Shown here: in pieces, positions 53,449-62,521 of the stretch | How the letters are laid out: each line of letters opens with the position of its first letter | Numbering within the stretch: the stretch's first letter is position 1 | Assembly: GCF_923079645.1 (NCBI RefSeq) | Contig: NZ_CAKLPY010000002.1 | Location: 558,001 to 622,000 of the forward strand | Source of the DNA: Emticicia aquatica | Lineage (GTDB): Bacteria; Bacteroidota; Bacteroidia; Cytophagales; Spirosomataceae | DNA length: 64,000 nt | Direction: 5' to 3' | The notes under the pieces: model-generated | The model's database searches: none | What the model was told of the DNA's origin: nothing | The model's input: only the letters and a program-made list of their open reading frames with translations | Position numbers and translations under genes: made by a program

Positions 53449-54552
53449 ATGAAAAAAAAGTATCTCATAATTTTAGCCATTATTGGTATAAATTTTACTT
53501 CCTGCCGAAAATCGCAAGAAAATAAAACATCACCTCAATATAAACAATTGACCGAAGCTGTGTACGCCTCTGGAAATATTTATCCTCGAAATGAGTATAA
53601 ACTTACGGCCAATGCGGATGGTTTTTTGATAAAACAAACTGCTTTTGAAGGTGATTTGATTAATAAAAATCAATTGATTTTTCAACTAGAAAGTATTTCT
53701 CAAGATGCTCGCTTGGAAGCTGCAAGTAATATTTTAAGGCAATCAGAAGCAAATTTTGGTGATAATTCTCCGATTTTAGATGAGCTTGAGTCGCAACTAA
53801 AAAATGCACGTACAAAATTGAGTAATGATTCGATAAACTATGCTCGTAATAAAGAACTTTTCGATAGAAATGCCACTACTCGAATTGAATATGAAAGAGC
53901 AGAATTGGCCTTTCAAACATCAAAAAATGATGTTTCTGCCCGAAGAAAAGCTTGGTTACGTACCAAAAATCAATTATATGTCGATTTACAAAACTCAAAA
54001 TCGAACTTCAAAGTTAATGCTCGTGAAGGTGATAACTTCAGAATCAGAAGTTTTGAGGCAGGTAAAATCTACGAAATTTATAAAAAACAAGGAGAGTTAG
54101 TCAGAAAAGGAGAAGCCGTTGCTTTAGTTGGCGATGCCAATGATGTTTATGCTCAATTGGCAATTGATGAGTTAGATTTTGCAAAAGTGAAAATTGGACA
54201 GGAAGTTCTAATAAAAATTGATGTTTATAAAGACAAGGTTTTTAAAGCGAAAGTAACCAAACTCTATCCAAAACTCAATAAAGCAGACCAGACTTTCAGA
54301 GTCGATGCCGAATTTATTGATGAAAAACCCAATACTTTCTACGGTATGACGATTGAAGCTAATATTGTAGTTTCTCAAAATCCAAGGGTGCTTACGATTC
54401 CGAAAAACTATTTAGTTGGCAGCGATTCGGTTTGGATTGAAGAAAATGGCGATAAGAAAAAGATAAAAATCACAAAAGGTGTAGAAAATCTTGATATGGT
54501 TGAAGTGAAGTCAGGACTTACCGAAAAATCTGTTTTATTCATTGGTAATTAA
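53449..54552 (+). CDS. Periplasmic adaptor lipoprotein of an ABC efflux system (HlyD/MacA-like)
   Basis: 367 residues from ATG at 53449; a TTG upstream is less likely. The signal ends in FTSC (Cys19). The lipoyl half-motifs YKLTANADGFLIKQTAFEGDLINKNQLIFQL and FRIRSFEAGKIYEIYKKQGELVRKGEAVALVGD enclose a long coiled coil (about 90-185). A beta-barrel region follows. It is the first gene of a five-gene unit: adaptor, permease, ATPase, kinase, regulator. It probably connects the permease to an outer-membrane channel encoded elsewhere. Confidence 0.88.
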   Translation: MKKKYLIILAIIGINFTSCRKSQENKTSPQYKQLTEAVYASGNIYPRNEYKLTANADGFLIKQTAFEGDLINKNQLIFQLESISQDARLEAASNILRQSEANFGDNSPILDELESQLKNARTKLSNDSINYARNKELFDRNATTRIEYERAELAFQTSKNDVSARRKAWLRTKNQLYVDLQNSKSNFKVNAREGDNFRIRSFEAGKIYEIYKKQGELVRKGEAVALVGDANDVYAQLAIDELDFAKVKIGQEVLIKIDVYKDKVFKAKVTKLYPKLNKADQTFRVDAEFIDEKPNTFYGMTIEANIVVSQNPRVLTIPKNYLVGSDSVWIEENGDKKKIKITKGVENLDMVEVKSGLTEKSVLFIGN

Positions 54553-54563
54553 AAACGTTAATT

Positions 54564-55814
54564 ATGAATCTCGGTATCTCCTTTCAAATAGCCAAAACGC
54601 ACTTGCTGACCAAAAAAAGTCAGACTTTGATTGCGATGTTGGGCGTTACTTTCGGAATCGCCATGTTTCTCATTATGATTTCTGTCATTAGTGGAGTCAA
54701 TAAATTTCTGGAAGATTCTGCTCTAGATGCTACGCCTCATGTCAGAATTTACAAGGAAATCACGAGCAATCACCCAAGTTTAATTGAAGAGGCAAATCCA
54801 ACAAATTTTAATGTAATTTATCATCAATTGCCTAAAAATGAGCTTTCTAATATCAAAAATGGACTCCAAATCGCAGCAAGTATAGAAAAAGAGCCTTCCG
54901 TTTTGGGCGTTTCACCGCAAATTAGTTCGCAGGTTTTCTTCAATAAAGGCCCGATTCCAGTTGCTGGACAAATTGCAGGCGTAGAGGTTTTGAAAGAAGA
55001 CAAACTCTATAACCTCAAAAAACGAATGAAATCGGGTAGCATGGAAGCCTTACTTTCAAATCCAAATGGTATTTTGATGGGGAAAATTCTGGCAAGAAAC
55101 CTTAACGTAAAAGTTGGCGATAAAATCACAGTTACGACTCCAACAGGTAGTCTGAAATTAGTCAAAATCGTAGGAATTTATGGTTTTGGCATTCAAACCG
55201 TTGATGGTGTAAAATGCTATGCTAATATTTCGATGGTACAGGAAATTTTGCAAAAAGACAAAAGTTATGTAACGGATATTCATATAAAAATGAAAGATTC
55301 GCAAGCAGCTCTGAATTATGCGAAGGTATTGAAAAACCAATATGGCTATAAAACACAAGATTGGGCAGAAGCAAATTCGGCGTTTTTGGCGGGTGATAAA
55401 ATCAGAAATGGCATGGTGATTATTGTTTCGATTACGCTTTTGGTTGTGGCGGGTTTTGGTATTTACAACATTATGACCATGAACGTAGTCAGCAAAATGA
55501 AAGATATTGCCATCCTTAAAGCCACAGGTTTTGGGGGCAAAGATATTGTCTCTATTTTCTTAATTCAGTCAATAATCATTGGTTTTTTTGGAGCATTACT
55601 GGGAATTTTGTTTGGTTTTGGACTAAGTTATGCCCTTTCCACCATGCCTTTTGATGCGGGAGATTTTTTGGATATTAAGACTTTTCCTATACTTTTTCAA
55701 GGCAAATATTACGTAATGGGCATGGCTTTTGGCATCATCACTACCATCATTGCAGGCTATATGCCAGCCCGCAAAGCATCAAAAATCGACCCTGTAGCAA
55801 TTTTGAGAGGATAA
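54564..55814 (+). CDS. ABC transporter permease, MacB/FtsX type
   Basis: 416 residues. Membrane helices lie near the N-terminus (SQTLIAMLGVTFGIAMFLIMI) and as a group of three in the last third, with a periplasmic domain of about 250 residues between them (the MacB core). The FtsX signature KMKDIAILKATGFGGKDIVSIFLIQSIIIGFFGALLGI and the closing MPARKASKIDPVAILRG are present. The ATPase gene follows by 12 bases. Such permeases act by mechanotransmission, not by translocation through the membrane. Confidence 0.92.
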   Translation: MNLGISFQIAKTHLLTKKSQTLIAMLGVTFGIAMFLIMISVISGVNKFLEDSALDATPHVRIYKEITSNHPSLIEEANPTNFNVIYHQLPKNELSNIKNGLQIAASIEKEPSVLGVSPQISSQVFFNKGPIPVAGQIAGVEVLKEDKLYNLKKRMKSGSMEALLSNPNGILMGKILARNLNVKVGDKITVTTPTGSLKLVKIVGIYGFGIQTVDGVKCYANISMVQEILQKDKSYVTDIHIKMKDSQAALNYAKVLKNQYGYKTQDWAEANSAFLAGDKIRNGMVIIVSITLLVVAGFGIYNIMTMNVVSKMKDIAILKATGFGGKDIVSIFLIQSIIIGFFGALLGILFGFGLSYALSTMPFDAGDFLDIKTFPILFQGKYYVMGMAFGIITTIIAGYMPARKASKIDPVAILRG

Positions 55815-55826
55815 AAAAGAAAAATT

Positions 55827-56501
55827 ATGAACGTATTATCTGCCTCCCATATCAATAAATACTTCTATGAACCCGAAAAATTTCAGGTAATAAAAGATAT
55901 TTCATTTGAAGCCAATAAAGGCGAATTCCTTTCACTTGTCGGAAAATCAGGCTGTGGAAAGTCAACTCTTTTGTATATTTTATCTACAATGGATACCGAC
56001 TACGACGGCTCACTTATAATGAATGGCCAACAGCTAACAGGTAAAACACAAGACCAATTAGCCGCTTTTCGCAATGAACATTTGGGATTTGTATTTCAAT
56101 TTCATTTTTTACTGCCCGAATTTACGGTCTTACAAAATGTCATGCTTCCAGCATTGAAATTGGGTAAATATTCGGCAAAAGAAATCGAAGAACGTGCATA
56201 TCAAAAACTAAAATTGGTTGATATTCACGAACAAGCTCTCAAACAATCATCAAAACTTTCGGGTGGTCAACAACAAAGAGTTGCTATTGCAAGGGCTTTA
56301 ATAAACGACCCAAGTATTATTATGGGTGACGAGCCAACAGGAAATTTAGACAAAAAAAATTCGGAAATCGTCTTTGAAATTTTCAAACAAATTGCCCACG
56401 AAAACAATCAAACTATCATTGCAGTTACACACGACCCCGATTTTGCCAAAGGAAGCGACCGAATCATTGAGATGTCGGACGGACAAATCATTTCAAAATG
56501 A
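55827..56501 (+). CDS. ABC transporter ATPase, MacB/LolD type
   Basis: 224 residues with all motifs: Walker A VGKSGCGKSTLLYIL (about 38-48), Q-loop GFVFQFHFLLPEFTVLQNV, signature LSGGQQQRVAIARAL, Walker B SIIMGDEPTGNLD, switch VTHD. LolD-type sequences (TVLQNVMLPA, EPTGNLD) fit a mechanical ABC partner for the upstream FtsX-type permease. The stop overlaps the sensor kinase start (ATGA). Confidence 0.94.
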   Translation: MNVLSASHINKYFYEPEKFQVIKDISFEANKGEFLSLVGKSGCGKSTLLYILSTMDTDYDGSLIMNGQQLTGKTQDQLAAFRNEHLGFVFQFHFLLPEFTVLQNVMLPALKLGKYSAKEIEERAYQKLKLVDIHEQALKQSSKLSGGQQQRVAIARALINDPSIIMGDEPTGNLDKKNSEIVFEIFKQIAHENNQTIIAVTHDPDFAKGSDRIIEMSDGQIISK

Positions 56502-57511
56502 ATCAGAAAAATAAAATAGTGAGCCTTATTATTGCATTTATGGTTTGTATCTCCACTTTTTTTAGGTGGTATATATTTCATATTGAACTTAAAATTAACC
56601 TTTTATTAGCGGTAGTTTCGGCAAATGTTTTGGTTTTTACTTGGATTTTTTTCAAAAAACTTTATGCTTATTTAGATAGAACGATGCCTTATGATAAAGG
56701 CATTTTCAAGCGTTTGTCTCTGCAAATCATCATTACATTGATATTTTCAAATATCATTTCCAGAATTGTTTATCTAATCGGAACAAACTTCATTACTTTC
56801 CAAGATTTAATTAATCAACAATTTACCAACCTTGCCCAAATAGCAGGAATCGCTTCAGAAATATTACTTGTAATTTTACTCAATGTAGCTCATTTTTCAT
56901 ATTATTCATTAGAAAAATGGCGTGAAAATGCTCTTAGAGCAACACATCTTGAAAAGGAAAAATCGCAGGTTCAGTTCGATAATTTAAAAAATCAGCTTAA
57001 TCCTCATTTCTTATTCAATAGTTTAACTTCTCTTGACTCACTTATTCATGAAAACCCAACGCTAGCAAGCGAATTTTTGCGTCAATTAGCTAAGGTTTTT
57101 AGATACGTCTTGCAGAATAAAGAAAAAGGGTTGGTCAGTCTCGAAACAGAGTTAAATTTCATTAAAAATTATGTTGCTTTGCTTCAAACTCGTTTTGGCG
57201 AATCATTAAGTATCTCTTTTAATATTTCTGAAGAATTTTTAGACTTACATATAGCACCAGTAACTCTACAAATTTTGATTGAAAATGCCCTAAAACATAA
57301 CACAATAAATCAAGCTAATCCGCTCACAATCAACATATTAACACATGAAGACTATTTGATTATCGAAAATCCTGTTCAGCTAAAAAAACAAGTAGAAACA
57401 TCCAACGGACAAGGCTTACACAACCTTAAATCGCTCTATAGTTTTTTGAGCGAAAAAGAAGTTTTAATTGAAATAAATGAAATGTTTCGGGTAAAAATTC
57501 CTCTAATATAA
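56498..57511 (+). CDS. LytS-type sensor histidine kinase
   Basis: 337 residues with four membrane helices (about 8-25, 33-53, 72-95, 118-136). A short coiled linker precedes the His_kinase domain: the phospho-acceptor is His170 in LKNQLNPHFLFNSLTSLDSL. The ATPase part is VTLQILIENALKHNTI and GQGLHNLKSLY. No extracellular sensor domain is present, so the signal is membrane-borne or comes from the coupled transporter, as in BceS-type systems. It forms a two-component pair with the next gene. Confidence 0.92.
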   Translation: MNQKNKIVSLIIAFMVCISTFFRWYIFHIELKINLLLAVVSANVLVFTWIFFKKLYAYLDRTMPYDKGIFKRLSLQIIITLIFSNIISRIVYLIGTNFITFQDLINQQFTNLAQIAGIASEILLVILLNVAHFSYYSLEKWRENALRATHLEKEKSQVQFDNLKNQLNPHFLFNSLTSLDSLIHENPTLASEFLRQLAKVFRYVLQNKEKGLVSLETELNFIKNYVALLQTRFGESLSISFNISEEFLDLHIAPVTLQILIENALKHNTINQANPLTINILTHEDYLIIENPVQLKKQVETSNGQGLHNLKSLYSFLSEKEVLIEINEMFRVKIPLI

Positions 57512-57521
57512 TTGTAAATCC

Positions 57522-58292
57522 ATGAAAATTTTACTCATCGAAGATGAAGCATTAGTAGCCAAAAATCTTGAAAATTTAGTTAAACAATTAGAGCCAACTG
57601 CAATTTTGGTAGCCACCATTGGCAGTGTGAAAGAAGCATTTGAATGGTTTAAGGAAAATGCTGAACCAGATTTAATTTTGTCAGATATTCAGCTTTCTGA
57701 TGGAGTTAGTTTTGATATTTTTCAGCAAATTCAGCCGAAATGTCCTATTATTTTTACTACTGCTTACGATGAATACGCCATTCGAGCTTTCAAACTCAAC
57801 AGCATCGATTATTTACTGAAACCGATTGACAAAGACGAGTTACGAAATGCTTTTGAGAAGTTTAATAAACTTACCAATACGGAATCAAATGGATTTAAAG
57901 AACAACTCAACCATTTATTATATGATTTAGAAAATCGTGCAACATTACCTAAATTTAAAACTCGTTTCACAGCACATCATCAACGAAACATTGTAGCCGT
58001 AACGGCTGAACGAATTGCTTGCTTTTACAGAGACGAAGTAATTTGGATTCAAACAACTGATAATCAGCGGCTTATTACTGACTATAATTCTTTAGATGAA
58101 ATTGAAGAGTTATTAAATCCAGAAGTTTTTTTTCGAGCCAATCGCCAATTTATTACCAACAAGCAAGCCATTGAAAGTTATCGAACACATTTTACAGGAA
58201 AAATTGAGCTAAAATTAGTCATTTCGACCAAAGAAGAAATCGTTGTGAGCAAGGAAAAAGCTCATCAATTTAGAGGTTGGTTTGAATTATGA
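57522..58292 (+). CDS. LytTR-type response regulator
   Basis: 256 residues. The receiver domain (1-120) has the acidic pair IEDEA, phosphoryl acceptor Asp55 in LILSDIQLSDG, and the Lys in YLLKPID. The C-terminal LytTR DNA-binding domain (about 150-256) has VTAERIACFYRDEVIWIQTTDNQRLITDYNSLDEIEELL and FFRANRQFITNKQAIESYR. It probably controls the operon in which it lies. The convergent nuoH gene ends only 29 bases away. Confidence 0.94.
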   Translation: MKILLIEDEALVAKNLENLVKQLEPTAILVATIGSVKEAFEWFKENAEPDLILSDIQLSDGVSFDIFQQIQPKCPIIFTTAYDEYAIRAFKLNSIDYLLKPIDKDELRNAFEKFNKLTNTESNGFKEQLNHLLYDLENRATLPKFKTRFTAHHQRNIVAVTAERIACFYRDEVIWIQTTDNQRLITDYNSLDEIEELLNPEVFFRANRQFITNKQAIESYRTHFTGKIELKLVISTKEEIVVSKEKAHQFRGWFEL

Positions 58293-58321
58293 AAAGGGTG
58301 AATGAACATTCCACATTTACG

Positions 58322-59407
58322 CTAAATCATTAATAGACGCCAAACACCCGAAATAAGCAAAAGTACTAAACAAAAAGGAGTAAGGATTTTCCAAGAAAGA
58401 TACATTAGTTGGTCAACTCTTAAACGAGGTAAAGTCCAACGCACCCACATTTGAATCAAAATCAAAAAATAGGCTTTTGAAACTAACCAGAACGCCCCCC
58501 AAAGGTCACTCGACCAATGACCCATTTCGCCACTAGTCCAAGTTCCGAGCTTAAACGAACCTATATTTGGGAATGGAGTATTCCAACTTCCAAGAAACAA
58601 AATTGCTCCCAAAATTGAGACTAAAAGCATCATTCCATATTCTGAAAGCATCATAATTGCCCAACGAAAACCTGAATATTCCGTATGAAAACCTCCAATC
58701 AGTTCGGATTCTGCTTCGGGTAAATCAAATGGAGCTCGATTTGCTTCTGCCAATGATGCAATAAAATAAATCACAAAAACGATTATCAGAAATGGGTTGC
58801 GGAGAATATTCCAAGTCAAAATTCCACCGTATTGTCCAACTTCAATTCCTGTTGCTTTTATTCCAAAAAGGTAGTTTGTTTCGGTTGAAAAAACACCTTG
58901 TTGAAAACTAATTTCCTGCAAATCAAGGGTTTGCGTAATCAAGATTACACACAAAACCGATAATCCCAAAGGTACTTCGTAAGAGATGATTTGAGCCACC
59001 GAACGCATCGCTCCCAACAAAGAATATTTATTATTTGATGACCAACCTGCCATCAAAATCCCTAAAATATCTAAAGAAACCACCGATAGTAGCAGAAATA
59101 CACCTGTTTGAGTTGCTGAGCCTCGCAAATTTGGAGAAAGCGGAAACAATGCAAAACCTGCAAAAATAGCCATAAAAATCATCAACGGAGCAAATTTAAA
59201 CATCCGTCGGTCGGCAGCGGCAGGCACAATATCTTCTTTCTGAACCAATTTTAACAAATCAGCGATGAGTTGCAGAAGTCCCCATTGACCAACTTCCATA
59301 GGCCCAGTGCGGTCTTGAATAAACGCCGAAACTTTACGCTCGACATAAACCCCAACGACAACATTGGCAAAAATAGCAGCAAGAAATATGAGTATGGTTA
59401 TGAGCAT
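58322..59407 (-). CDS. nuoH: NADH-quinone oxidoreductase subunit H
   Basis: 361 residues, about eight membrane helices. Conserved pieces: YVERKVSAFIQDRTGPMEVGQWGLLQLIADLLKLVQKEDI (about 20-60), ASLAEANRAPFDLPEAESELIGGFHTEYSG near 215-245, and RWTLPRLRVDQLMYLSWK near the end. NuoH joins the quinone site of complex I to the membrane arm. No other nuo gene lies in the window: asnS is upstream, and the two-component operon is convergent. It is therefore isolated, which is unusual for a complex I subunit. Confidence 0.95.
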   Translation of the reverse strand: MLITILIFLAAIFANVVVGVYVERKVSAFIQDRTGPMEVGQWGLLQLIADLLKLVQKEDIVPAAADRRMFKFAPLMIFMAIFAGFALFPLSPNLRGSATQTGVFLLLSVVSLDILGILMAGWSSNNKYSLLGAMRSVAQIISYEVPLGLSVLCVILITQTLDLQEISFQQGVFSTETNYLFGIKATGIEVGQYGGILTWNILRNPFLIIVFVIYFIASLAEANRAPFDLPEAESELIGGFHTEYSGFRWAIMMLSEYGMMLLVSILGAILFLGSWNTPFPNIGSFKLGTWTSGEMGHWSSDLWGAFWLVSKAYFLILIQMWVRWTLPRLRVDQLMYLSWKILTPFCLVLLLISGVWRLLMI

Positions 59408-59440
59408 TTTAGCAATTTGGGGTCATTTTCTGAAAAACTC

Positions 59441-59484
59441 AACGTGCCACACTATTCCTTTACGGCTTTAAAATGTGGCACGTT
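59441..59484 (-). terminator. Terminator of asnS
   Basis: AACGTGCCACA (59441-59451) pairs perfectly with TGTGGCACGTT (59474-59484), between asnS and nuoH. On the minus strand GAGTTTTTC follows. It may also be a copy of a GTGGCACG-containing intergenic hairpin. Confidence 0.6.
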
Positions 59485-59514
59485 TGCTATATTTTATTCA
59501 AATTTCATGCCTAA

Positions 59515-60942
59515 TCAAAACTCTGCACTTTTAGGCGTACGAGGGAACGGAATCACGTCACGGATGTTAGTCATACCTGTTACGAACAATACCAAACGCT
59601 CGAAACCAAGTCCGAAACCTGCGTGTGGAGCCGAACCAAATTTACGGGTTTCAAGATACCACCAAATGTTTTCTGGGTCGATACCAACTTCTTTTGTACG
59701 AGCCAAGAGTTTTTCGTAATCGTCTTCACGTTGTGAACCTCCGATGATTTCTCCGATTCCTGGAAAAAGTACGTCCATTGCACGAACTGTTTTTCCATCC
59801 TCATCTTGCTTCATGTAAAAAGCCTTAATATCTTTCGGATAATTGGTCAAAATAACTGGTTTTTTGAAGTGTTTTTCTACCAAATATCGCTCATGCTCTG
59901 ATTGTAAATCAATTCCCCATTCGACTGGATATTGGAATTTCTTCTCTTTATGTGGTTTTGAACGCACCAAAATCTCAATGGCTTCGGTATAAGTCAAACG
60001 CTCAAATTTGTTTTCAACCACAAACTTGAGTTTTTCTAATAAACTCAATTCACTACGTTCATTTTGTGGCTTATTTTTTTCTTCTTCTAATAAACGTTTT
60101 TCCAAGAAAGCTAAATCATCAGCACAATTTTCGAGAGCATACTTAATCACATACTGCACAAAATCTTCTGCCAAAGCCATGTTGTCTTCCAATTCGTAGA
60201 AAGCAACTTCTGGCTCAATCATCCAAAACTCCGCCAAGTGACGAGTCGTATTTGAGTTTTCAGCACGAAAAGTTGGCCCAAAAGTATAAATTTTCGATAA
60301 TGCCAACGCTCCTAGTTCACCTTCCAATTGTCCCGAAACTGTCAAACTTGTTTGGCGACCGAAAAAATCTTGGCTATAATCAATGCTTCCATCTTCGGTT
60401 TTTGGTGGTTTTTCCATGTCGAAATTTGTCACATGAAACATTTCACCCGCACCTTCGGCATCAGAAGCCGTAATAATTGGTGTGTGTAAATAAAAGAAAC
60501 CGTTGTCGTTATAATATTTATGTACCGCATAAGCCAAAGCATGACGAATACGGAAAATTGCTCCAAAAGTATTCGTACGGAAACGCAAATGGGCTTTTTC
60601 ACGCAAAAACTCCATCGAATGCTTTTTTGGTTGCATCGGGAATGTTTCGTCGGCTGTGCCATAAACAACAATTTTTTCGGCTTTCACCTCAACTGCTTGC
60701 CCACTACCCATCGACGCAATGAGTTTTCCTGTAATAGCCACACAAGCTCCTGTCGAAACTAATTTTAATGTTTCTTCATCAATTGCTCCGCCTTCGGCAA
60801 CTGCCTGAATATTATGTATCGTTGAACCATCATTAATGGCAATAAAAGTTACGGCTGCTTGCCCACGTTTGGTTCGTACCCAACCTTTTACGGTCACTTC
60901 TTGTTCGCTTGGCGATTGCTTGAGTAATTCCTTAATTTGCAT
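59515..60942 (-). CDS. asnS: Asparaginyl-tRNA synthetase
   Basis: 475 residues. The N-terminal OB-fold anticodon-binding domain ([25 protein letters not shown]) is followed by the class II catalytic core: motif 2 [26 protein letters not shown] (near residue 225) and motif 3 [29 protein letters not shown] at the C-terminus. It charges tRNA-Asn directly. Full length. nuoH follows on the same strand after a terminator-like hairpin. A TATTTTTG box at 60971-60978 may be its -7 element. Confidence 0.96.
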   Translation of the reverse strand: MQIKELLKQSPSEQEVTVKGWVRTKRGQAAVTFIAINDGSTIHNIQAVAEGGAIDEETLKLVSTGACVAITGKLIASMGSGQAVEVKAEKIVVYGTADETFPMQPKKHSMEFLREKAHLRFRTNTFGAIFRIRHALAYAVHKYYNDNGFFYLHTPIITASDAEGAGEMFHVTNFDMEKPPKTEDGSIDYSQDFFGRQTSLTVSGQLEGELGALALSKIYTFGPTFRAENSNTTRHLAEFWMIEPEVAFYELEDNMALAEDFVQYVIKYALENCADDLAFLEKRLLEEEKNKPQNERSELSLLEKLKFVVENKFERLTYTEAIEILVRSKPHKEKKFQYPVEWGIDLQSEHERYLVEKHFKKPVILTNYPKDIKAFYMKQDEDGKTVRAMDVLFPGIGEIIGGSQREDDYEKLLARTKEVGIDPENIWWYLETRKFGSAPHAGFGLGFERLVLFVTGMTNIRDVIPFPRTPKSAEF

Positions 60943-61061
60943 AATTCTCTGTTATTCTTGAATTGAAGTGCAAAAATAGGAATAAAACTTCTCTTAAACT
61001 TTCATTGAGTCAATTTATCTGTTTGGCTTTAGATGATTTTTATTATTTTTTATTCTTCAAT

Positions 61062-61109
61062 ACCAATAAAAAGGTCTTGAAAAATATTTTTCAAGACCTT
61101 TTTATTGGT
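61062..61109 (-). terminator. Terminator of the thiolase gene
   Basis: A perfect palindrome with 24-bp arms (61062-61085 and 61086-61109) containing A5 and T5 runs, 13 bases after the thiolase stop. Confidence 0.92.
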
Positions 61110-61122
61110 AAAATGCTATTCT

Positions 61123-62322
61123 TTAAACTCTTTCAAAAATCGTTGCGATTCCCATTCCACCACCGATACAAAGCGTTACAAGTCCTGTCGATTTGTTTGA
61201 GCGTTCAAGTTCGTCAATCAATGTACTTGACAAAATCGCTCCAGTTGCTCCCAGCGGATGCCCCAAAGCGATTGCCCCTCCGTTGACATTTACTTTTGAA
61301 TGGTCAACCCCAAAATGTTCCATAAACAACATCGGAACAGCCGCAAATGCTTCATTTACCTCAAATAAATCAATGTCATTGATTGACATTCCTGTTTTTT
61401 TCAAAATCTTTTCGGTAGCAGGAACTGGCCCAGTTAGCATAATTGTCGGTTCAGAACCAATAATTGCAAATGCTTTGATTTTAGCACGAGCTTTCAACCC
61501 AAGTTTTTCGCCCATCGACTTGTTTCCAATCAATAATGCTCCTGCTCCATCAGTTAATTGTGACGAATTTCCTGCATGATGAACATGATTGATATTTACC
61601 AAGTCATTGTATTTCATTAAAGCCAAAGCGTCAAGTCCCATTCCGCCCATCATCTCAAAAGCAGGTTTTAATTTACCCAACGATTCGATAGTTGTTTCTG
61701 GGCGAATACCTTCGTCTCGGTCGAGAACTGTGATACCAATTTCATCTTTTACGGCAACAATAGATTTATAGCGATTTGCCGCCTGAGCCGCCATTGCACG
61801 CTTAACCGATTCTACGGCAAAAGTATCAACATCATTGCGAGAGTAACCATATTTTGTGGCAATTAAATCGGCCGAAATACCTTGCGGAACAATGTTATGT
61901 TGCGAAATTATTTGAGGATTCATCATCAATGCTCCTCCATCCGACCCCATCGGCACTCGTGACATCGACTCAACTCCACCCGCTACCAACATATCAACTT
62001 GCCCTGACATTACATAAGCAGCAGCCATATTGATGGCTTCTAAACCAGATGAACAAAAACGATTTACTTGTACTCCAGCTACACTTTGGGCATAACCAGC
62101 CGCCAAAACAGCCGTTCGAGCAATGTCGGCTCCTTGCTCTCCAATCGGAGAAACGCAACCCATAATTACATCGTCAATGTAACTTGTATCAAGATTATTT
62201 CTATTTTTTATGGCTTTTAAAACCGTTGAAAGCAAATCAACTGGTTGTATTTCGTGTAATGCACCATCAGATTTGCCACGTCCACGAGGCGTGCGAACGG
62301 CATCATAAATATATGCTTCCAT
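61123..62322 (-). CDS. Acetyl-CoA acyltransferase (thiolase)
   Basis: 399 residues with intact active site: Cys90 in VNRFCSSGLEAINMA, His355 in GGAIALGHPLGATGA, and Cys385 in TLCIGGGMG. It cleaves 3-ketoacyl-CoA in beta-oxidation or makes acetoacetyl-CoA; FadA-type function is likely. The dedicated start is the ATG at 62322 (MEAYIYDAVRTPRGRGKSDG). The gene is alone, divergent from an MFS gene, with a shared control region and a palindrome at the predicted start site. Confidence 0.95.
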   Translation of the reverse strand: MEAYIYDAVRTPRGRGKSDGALHEIQPVDLLSTVLKAIKNRNNLDTSYIDDVIMGCVSPIGEQGADIARTAVLAAGYAQSVAGVQVNRFCSSGLEAINMAAAYVMSGQVDMLVAGGVESMSRVPMGSDGGALMMNPQIISQHNIVPQGISADLIATKYGYSRNDVDTFAVESVKRAMAAQAANRYKSIVAVKDEIGITVLDRDEGIRPETTIESLGKLKPAFEMMGGMGLDALALMKYNDLVNINHVHHAGNSSQLTDGAGALLIGNKSMGEKLGLKARAKIKAFAIIGSEPTIMLTGPVPATEKILKKTGMSINDIDLFEVNEAFAAVPMLFMEHFGVDHSKVNVNGGAIALGHPLGATGAILSSTLIDELERSNKSTGLVTLCIGGGMGIATIFERV

Positions 62323-62353
62323 TTTGTGATTAGTAAAAAGATGAATAGAAATT

Positions 62354-62369
62354 AGTATGCAAGCATACT
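62354..62369. promoter_or_regulatory. Operator-like palindrome AGTATGC-AA-GCATACT
   Basis: 7-bp arms around AA, directly at the predicted start site of the thiolase transcript (about 62371). Its position suits repression by a TetR- or FadR-type regulator. Confidence 0.55.
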
Positions 62370-62377
62370 TTATTCAA

Positions 62378-62409
62378 CAAAACTAATCAATAGTTTGGTT
62401 TGTTGCAAA
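62378..62409 (-). promoter_or_regulatory. Promoter of the thiolase gene
   Basis: Minus-strand TTTG (62406-62409), 20 bases, then TAGTTTTG (62378-62385): an exact consensus. It overlaps the -33 region of the divergent MFS promoter. Confidence 0.65.
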
Positions 62410-62429
62410 TGCTAAAAAAGCTAATTTTG
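62400..62429 (+). promoter_or_regulatory. Promoter of the MFS gene
   Basis: TTG (62400-62402), 19 bases, then TAATTTTG (62422-62429): an exact consensus. Predicted start near 62436, leader about 86 bases. The -33 elements of this and the thiolase promoter meet in TTGTTGCAAA. Confidence 0.65.
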
Positions 62430-62521
62430 CTGCAAGCTTTCAAAACAAATTTCTTCAAAGAAATATCTTTTAATCGGAAATACAGTTTTGCACGCTCGTT
62501 CGTATTCTTAATATCTTTTAT

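Noticed and set aside
59270-59719. 149-codon plus-strand frame over the nuoH start and the asnS end
   Set aside because: Antisense to two certain genes and to a terminator hairpin; shadow.
12971-62429. Many isolated TANNTTTG boxes
   Set aside because: In AT-rich DNA this 8-mer is frequent. Only boxes with a TTG at 19-21 bases, or very close to a gene start, were kept.
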